A stretch of DNA of 64,000 nt, from contig CAJFCV020000005.1 of NCBI GenBank assembly GCA_904066235.2, forward strand, positions 7,435,501 through 7,499,500, in the 5' to 3' direction. The notes beneath the pieces were generated by a model. That model ran no database searches and had not been told where the DNA came from. It saw only the letters and a list, made by a program, of their open reading frames with translations. Below, in pieces: positions 57,970-64,000 of this stretch (position 1 is its first letter; every line of letters begins with the position of its first letter). Source of the DNA: Bursaphelenchus xylophilus. Lineage: Eukaryota > Nematoda > Chromadorea > Rhabditida > Aphelenchoididae. The position numbers were made by a program, and so were the translations under genes.

Positions 57970-60900
57970 TCAGCCCGAGTTGAGGAGATAAAGGAGCGGG
58001 TTGGATTTGGGGATGATCTTCGTCTCGTCGAAGGCTGAAAATCAGCTGCGTAAAGGAGGAAAGTGATCACTTTCAAGGGATTAAGCAGGCTTGGGAACCA
58101 ATTTTGAGGTCCATGAATTTAAAGTGCATATTCTACAGTAGGAACTCACCAGTTATTGTGCACCGTTTCCACTCGTCGAGGGATACTCGTTTATCCGAAT
58201 CTTGATCACATTGCCGGATAAATGAACGCCCACAGCGTTTCACTCCCTCCCAATGACGAATCATCCGACGGAAGGTGTGGTATTCGTGGTGACAGAGGTA
58301 CTAAAAACAATTGGGAATAGTCATCGAAATGGGCATTTTGAACGATTTTGCATGATAAAAAAAGGACATTTTATACGATGAAAATCGCTTCCAGGAAAAA
58401 ATAAAAAATTATTTTCAGATGACCACTAATCCAAAGAAATCCCCTCTTACCCCATCCTCATTCACATCCATTTGCGTAAATTTCCATTCCGCGCTTTGTC
58501 GGCGAGCTGCGCCCATCCCTCCCTCCGGCATCAACCCGTATAACTGCATTTCGGATCTGAATTGTGCGAAAAGTAACTGTAGAAACCGTCTTCTCTTATC
58601 GCCAAAGCAAACGTCATTTCTCAATTTGTGGACCGTTTCGTACGTTGCAACATTATTCTCATTTTTGGGGATTTCCTTGGCCACCGGTGCGTCCGGATGA
58701 CTAAATTTGGTCGGATAAACTGAAAAAAGTAAATTTAGGTTCAATGTTTGCACTTGTAATTACTATTCCTGGAAGAAATTTTAGCAGGAAGCAGAGAAAA
58801 GAAGAAATTTGCACATTTTGGACCTTATTCTAGGTGAAAAATTTAATCAAAAGGTCAAAAAGTTACAAATTGAATATGCAAAACTTTCCTAATGCTATTG
58901 CTAACTTAATTAATCACGAATCTGAATAATATCAATAAAAAAATAATCGAAAAAAGTGATTTTTAAACGTTTCGGACCTTATTTTAGACAAAAATTGAAA
59001 GAAATGTCACAAAATTACTAATTCGGTCTCCAGATTTTTTCACATTACTTTTGATATGTTCAGAAATTGATGCTCTGTTCATTACATATAGTATTTACCA
59101 TATTTCTCACCGGATTTGCTCATGGCGAATAGCTTTCCGTGTTTAATTGGGACCAACGTGGAGATGAATGACTCCTTCTGTGTTGCTGGAAACGTTACAT
59201 TATGCATAGTTATGCAGTAAAAAAATGACGGAGTGGGAAAGCAAGCAATGATTACGTGGGAATAAATAATTTGTGACATTAATTTGACTTTTATTTGACA
59301 GCTAATATAAAATTCGCCGAAATTTTTTTTTAATTTTTGATGTTACAGTAGGTTTATTACCTGGAAAGAGTGAAAAGTAAATTTCTTATCCATTTCGATA
59401 CCTGTATTACCGAAAAAGTCGATTCAATTATCTATGATGACTAAAAATTTTTGTAAAATTTTCAAAAATTACTGATGTTACCGTACGATCGTTACGAGTA
59501 CACATTTTTTGATTAAAAATAATATTTATATTATTGACTACAGTGTGATTTTTTTAATTATTTTTTTTAAATTTTTTTAACTATTAACTTCCCCAAAACA
59601 ATTTGTCAACCAACCGAAGCTCAAAGATCACGGAAAACATATGACTTCATAGTTTCTCATGAAAGGCGCCCTATTTTATTCAATTAAACTTGAATGAATA
59701 TTTGATTACTGTTGACACAAATTTTGTTTTTGATAGGCTATATAGTAATAACAAACATCACAATCACTCGACAATTCAAGAACTCCAATTCCTTGAATAT
59801 TTACGACATTTACAACCACAATAATACTAGTTATTGGCCTACTTTCGGTGTCATTTGGCCATTTATGGATATAAATCACTGGAATGAGCCGCTTCCTCTT
59901 CGTAACTACTACAGTCAGACAAAATAGACCCACGAAAAGGAGGGTAACTCCGTACATAATCCCGCGGACCATCGCTGCAACTAAAATCATCAAACAAAAT
60001 TGGCGGTGGGTGTTATTTAGAGTAATAATCCGATTTTCCTGGCCAGACGCAGGCAATATAAGAAGATATTGTGAAAAAATCAGACTACGAGCTGTAGAAT
60101 TAGTCGAGACATTTAGATTTGAGAATCTTGTGGGGAGTAAGAGAAGATCTTCCCGAAATCGCAGGTTTCCGCAAAATTCGAGCAAAAAATCGGACTAACT
60201 CGACAGCGCTCCAGCCTTTCCAAGCCTACAAATCTCCGAAAACCCATAACAACCCTTTTCATACCAATATTATGTTATTTTGAGGTCCAAAATCAGATTA
60301 TCCAACCAAAATACTCGATTAATACCCTGGAATTGGCGTAATATCTTTAACTGTAAGCCCCTCCAAAAACCCCTCCGGCAATGACGCCCAAATCTACCCG
60401 AAATTGCTGCCGTCGTCATGCGTCCAAACTGCCTAAGGGCTTGTTATTTGGACCCCTCATAAGTCATCATCTCCCCCGGAACAAAAAACTTTTTCTGGTC
60501 TACAATTGGAAACAGCCCGAGGGTTTTTTTTTAATTAGACAGCGAAAGATAGTCCCATTTTCGGCAAATAAACACCCTGAGGGCATTTGAGCAGTTTCAA
60601 TTAAAGCGCTTTATAGCCGCATTAAGGAGTAGCCTAGAGTTGTAAAAGTTGGGGTAGTTTAAAGATCGAAGCGCCGCAGGCACAAGTGCAAACGTCTAGA
60701 CGAGTGGAGAACGACTCTGGCGTATGCTAATAATAAGGAATTTACGGAAGTTAGAAGTAAAGTACAATATGTGGAAGGTGGAAAGGAATCAAAAAATAAA
60801 AAATCTCAGAAGCTTTTGTCCTCGAAGAATTGCAAAAATTTATTACAATTCGCAAAAATAGAGAAGTAAATAGAATTTCCTAAAGCGTATGCAAAGTTCC

Positions 60901-63129
60901 TAGCCTGCGCTTTGCAGAAACCGCCGAGTGTTTTAATCCGGGAATTGTCAAAGTATCATATTTTTTTGCTTTTCAGGGCAAACGATAAGTTCCTCTTGCT
61001 TGACCGTCTAGCCGGAACTCCATAAATATATTCATTACTCCCCAACCAACTATTAGTCCATCCCAGAACTTTCCCATAACCACTTTCTCACGTATTATTC
61101 AAACCACCCAATAAATCCGAGATTGTTCGGGGGCCTTTTCGAAACAATAACTCATTTAGTGCACAGTACAAAAAACAAGTTAAATACACGAGGAAATGGA
61201 GTCTAAAAACCAGCTAATTGGGTTAATTCAAAAAATTTGAATTCAAGGAAAAAAATTTTGAGCTAATAGTGTCTTAAAAAGTAGCGCGAAGACTGGGATT
61301 TGTATGGAAGTCAGATCCGCCATCAGCGGATTATCACATTTCCAAAAATGCCTGCGGGGATTAAAAAAGGCCGCCTTTTTGAACTCCGCTCCTATCAATT
61401 ATTTACTGCCAAAATAAATGCCAAGAATTTACGGCATTACTAAGTGACACAAAACGCGCGTTATTAATAAGTACAGCAAAGTGCAAGCGCATAAAAATTG
61501 CAGGCATTTAGGCGGGGAATTGCCGCCGAAAATAAAGGTATTTAGAAATCTGCTGTAGGGAGGGAATTTAGAATTTTGAGACTCAATTACAGTATGAAAG
61601 GTAGACTAGAGAGAAATGGCCATAGAAAAAGAAGCCGTGTATGGATTACGATGAAACCCGGAATTATTGGAGATTGTGAGACACATTTCTTTGAGAAAAT
61701 ATAACAGCGCGTTATGCAGAAATCATCGCGTTATAGAGTTTCAACGATCAAAAAATCTCAAAAACAAATAAGCAGAAAAAAGTTACGTTTCGTATGTTTT
61801 GTGGCCAAAAAAGCCAATACTAAAGTTTAAATAATTTTAAAATTCAAATAGCAGGCTGCAACAGAATCAAAATAATTAAAATTTCTGAAAATTTAAATCT
61901 TTTTGCAATTTCATCCATAAATGAAGAATCAAAATTATCAACAAGGTTTAAATAGCACTCCAGAACACCTGCTGGAAATTAAAAGGTCGCTTTTTAGGCC
62001 AAAATACAGCAATATTTATATTACACTACCAAGATTCACCTTATTTCAGATTAAAAGTGAAAAATTAATAATTCTTCGAATCAAATTAGGGGTTATTGCA
62101 TTAAAAAAAAGTCTAATATCACTCCGCTTGTCATTGCCAGACTATCTAACTGGCGGCAATTACATTAAAAAATCGAGTTATTTCAATTCTCAGGTATTAG
62201 AATGGCCACCCGGTATAAATAAGATGTTCTGAAGATACAAAAGTAACACAAAATGCTTTCGAAGTGTTTGAACACAACAATTAATATTACACTTGGCATT
62301 AATCACCTAAAAATGGCGAAAAATGTAAAAATAGGGAGAAAAAGTGGTACTCAGGAAGCGAAAAAGTTAAATTTGTAAATAATTAATGTTATTACAATGT
62401 TAAAAAGACTCGTAGGCTAACAAAAAATGCAACAGGGAGTGATGTAAACTGTTGTAGTTTAGTTTTTGGACTCCATTTTGGCCAAAAAAAAGGAGACTTA
62501 CACCCATCTCCGCCGAATTTTTGGAAGCTCTTGACAGTAATTTCGAAGCATTCGGCCCATTCGTCTCGATTTATGGCCCTACTGTTGTCGAAATCACAAC
62601 TTTTGAGGATTCGTTGAAGACATTTGAGCTCTAATTTCATCAACTGGATCTCTTTTTCATCGATAATTCCGCGAATCCACTCGCTGAATGAGATCTTTTC
62701 GTCCAAGTTGAGATCAAGCAAGGAGAAAATGTAATCCAGCACGCGGAAGTAGCCGGAAAATACTAAAATAAAGAGTCTTAGACAACAAAAAATATCTATG
62801 ATTGTTTAGTCATCAAAACCACCAAAATACGATTTTTTCAGAATTTCCAAAAACATCAGTCATGATGACGACTTTTTATGAAATTTTTAAAATCGCTTCT
62901 TAAAGGCACATTTCTAGACATTCCGGATAAAAATTTGAATGTTTTTTTGATGAATTAATTTTTTTGAAATTAAAAAGAAAGGTTTTGCTTTCCCCTTGTG
63001 AACACTTACATCCAAACTGATTAAAATACTTGACTTTCCAATACTTGAGCAAGATTTGTTTGGTTGTATCCAATTTGTAATCATTGCAGGTCTGTATACT
63101 CGATAACACTTGTTTTTGGGAAATCATGT
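57970..63129 (-). CDS. SPARC/SMOC-type extracellular calcium-binding protein (5' end missing)
   Basis: Six minus-strand exons (63129-63010, 62762-62502, 59185-59111, 58719-58451, 58300-58150 and 58034-57970) join in consistent phases (about 312 visible residues). The first two carry an EC-like module with EF hands: LDLNLDEKISFSEW and SCDFDNSRAINRDEWAECF. The fourth to sixth carry a second: WKFTQMDVNEDG, YLCHHEYHTFRRMI, then KRCGRSFIRQCDQDSDKRV and SLDEWKRC. The W-x-F-x-x-x-D-x-N-x-DG / C...F...CD-x-D...EW..C order is the hallmark of SPARC, SMOC and testican EC domains, which bind calcium and collagen or heparan sulfate outside the cell. Upstream exons (signal peptide, follistatin or thyroglobulin modules) lie beyond the window. 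The third exon is a short linker. The exon beginning at 63129 is preceded by a transposable element. Confidence 0.82.
59186..62501. other. 3.3-kb intron of the SPARC-like gene
   Basis: Mostly AT-rich. A minus-strand frame from ATG 59972 to 59706 follows an acceptor-like GATTTTAG and encodes a possible membrane segment (GVTLLFVGLFCLTVVV) with a basic flank, but no donor or family supports it as an exon. A weak copy of the dispersed repeat lies near 60.89-60.95 kb. No other gene is called. Confidence 0.45.
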
Positions 63130-63144
63130 CTGAAAAATGTTATA

Positions 63145-63994
63145 CAGGGTGTTTCAAGAAATTCCCCGGAAAGTAATCGTCGATTTCTCGGCGCTAAGCC
63201 ACGATATCCAAAAAAATTTTTTTGCAGTAGAAAGAAGGATATGGGCGGTTTTTTGCCTAAAAAGGTTTTTTTCTACGCCGACGCGGAATGCAGTGTTTTC
63301 GGCGAAGACTTTTGATGGCTTTTTTGACCATCACACTAATCTCAAACGCTTTACTGTGACACTGCAGCATCCGGAAAGTCTTCAGATTTTTTGCACATTG
63401 GATCAGGAGGCACGGTATAACGCTATGCGATCCCATTTAGCAACTGCACAGTGCAGTGCGATCGCTGCAACATCGATAAAGTCGGAGCACACCGCGCGGA
63501 TGTTTGAAACAGAGAAAGCAAAGAGAAATTTAAACAAAAAATTTTTTTGTTGTTTTCTGGTGCACCAAGTGGCTCCGTGATGGCTAGACATCTGCCAAGG
63601 CTTGGCCACAAAATTTTGGAGGATATACGATACCTGCATAAAACAGTTGCCAGACAGTAAAAATTGTGTTGGGCGATTTCTGGTCCGTATCTGAGTTATG
63701 GCGAGCGGCTGCCATACCTTTGCCAAACATTTGATAAGCACGAAAATCAGTAAATTATCCGCATTTCAGCCATCAGAAACCACAAAAAAGCGTTTAAGAT
63801 GTGTGTGATGACCAAAAAAACGATCAAAAGTCTTCGCCGAATACACTGCATTCCGCGTCGGCGTAGAAAAAAATCTTTTTAGGCAGAAAACCGCCCATAG
63901 CCTTCTTTCTCCTGCAAAAAAAATTTTTTGGGTATCGTGGCTGAGCGCCGAGAAATCGACGATTGCTTTCCGGGGAATTTCTTGAAACACCCTG
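63145..63994. mobile_element. mariner-like non-autonomous element (long-TIR)
   Basis: The ends are CAGGGTGTTTCAAGAAATTCC and its reverse complement at 63974-63994, with TA on both sides (63143-63144 and 63995-63996). The inverted similarity extends far inward: GTCGATTTCTCGGCGCTAAG near 63180 pairs with CTGAGCGCCGAGAAATCGAC near 63945, and the AGTCTTCGCCGAA block near 63300 pairs with one near 63825. Arms are therefore about 200 bp. The 850-bp element has no transposase frame. It lies in an intron, 13 bases upstream of the acceptor of the exon at 63129. Confidence 0.88.
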
Positions 63995-64000
63995 TATTTA

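Noticed and set aside
1..64000. CRISPR array or bacterial defence cluster
   Set aside because: No regularly spaced direct repeats with unique spacers; the DNA is eukaryotic with spliceosomal introns.

Overview
The window looks like nuclear DNA of a nematode; I cannot name the species. Genes are split by many introns, mostly 30-300 bp and a few of 1-3 kb, with GT donors and a strong preference for TTTTAG rather than TTTTCAG acceptors. Several gene pairs are head-to-tail only 120-210 bp apart with an acceptor-like AG directly before the downstream ATG, as expected for trans-spliced operons. One gene encodes a Cys/Gln-rich secreted protein resembling nematode PQN/ABU pharyngeal cuticle proteins. 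All gene models were spliced by eye; frames were checked by summing exon lengths.

Layout. 1-174: 3' end of an unidentified gene. 1776-4072: seven-exon gene with a PB1/ubiquitin-like N-terminus. 4.1-10.4 kb: gene-poor. 10.4-18 kb (+): phosphoglycolate-type HAD phosphatase, DDX3/Vasa-like DEAD-box helicase, RNA polymerase subunit RPB8 and COP9 signalosome subunit 1. 18.4-20.5 kb (-): small secreted 8-Cys protein. 20.5-29.1 kb: repeat-rich, with a large inverted repeat into which a second element has inserted. 29.1-32.1 kb (-): ATF4-type bZIP factor behind a TATA box. 36.1-42.8 kb (+): Tyr-rich novel protein, glycerate kinase and CoREST-like corepressor. 45.4-48.9 kb (+): PQN/ABU-like Cys-rich protein whose first intron carries a foldback minisatellite. 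49-50.4 kb: 1.1-kb nested palindrome. 50.9-51.4 kb (+): small secreted 6-Cys protein. 51.5-52.6 kb (-): DGAT2-family acyltransferase. 53-57.3 kb (+): probable three-gene operon of ataxin-3, a Mediator-28-like protein and the SR-rich splicing protein CLASRP. 58-63.1 kb (-): 3' part of a SPARC/SMOC-type extracellular calcium-binding protein. The window ends in a mariner-like non-autonomous element lying in an intron of that gene.

The genes are mostly housekeeping functions in transcription, splicing, ubiquitin signalling and metabolism, interspersed with secreted and matrix proteins. I found no rRNA gene, CRISPR array or bacterial-type cluster. The most unusual material is the set of palindromic and foldback elements, the nested insertion whose order can be read from the paired arms, two small secreted Cys-rich genes, a CoREST homologue with a C4 zinc-finger-like insertion, an ataxin-3 with four ubiquitin-interacting motifs on separate exons, and a SPARC-like protein with two EC modules.
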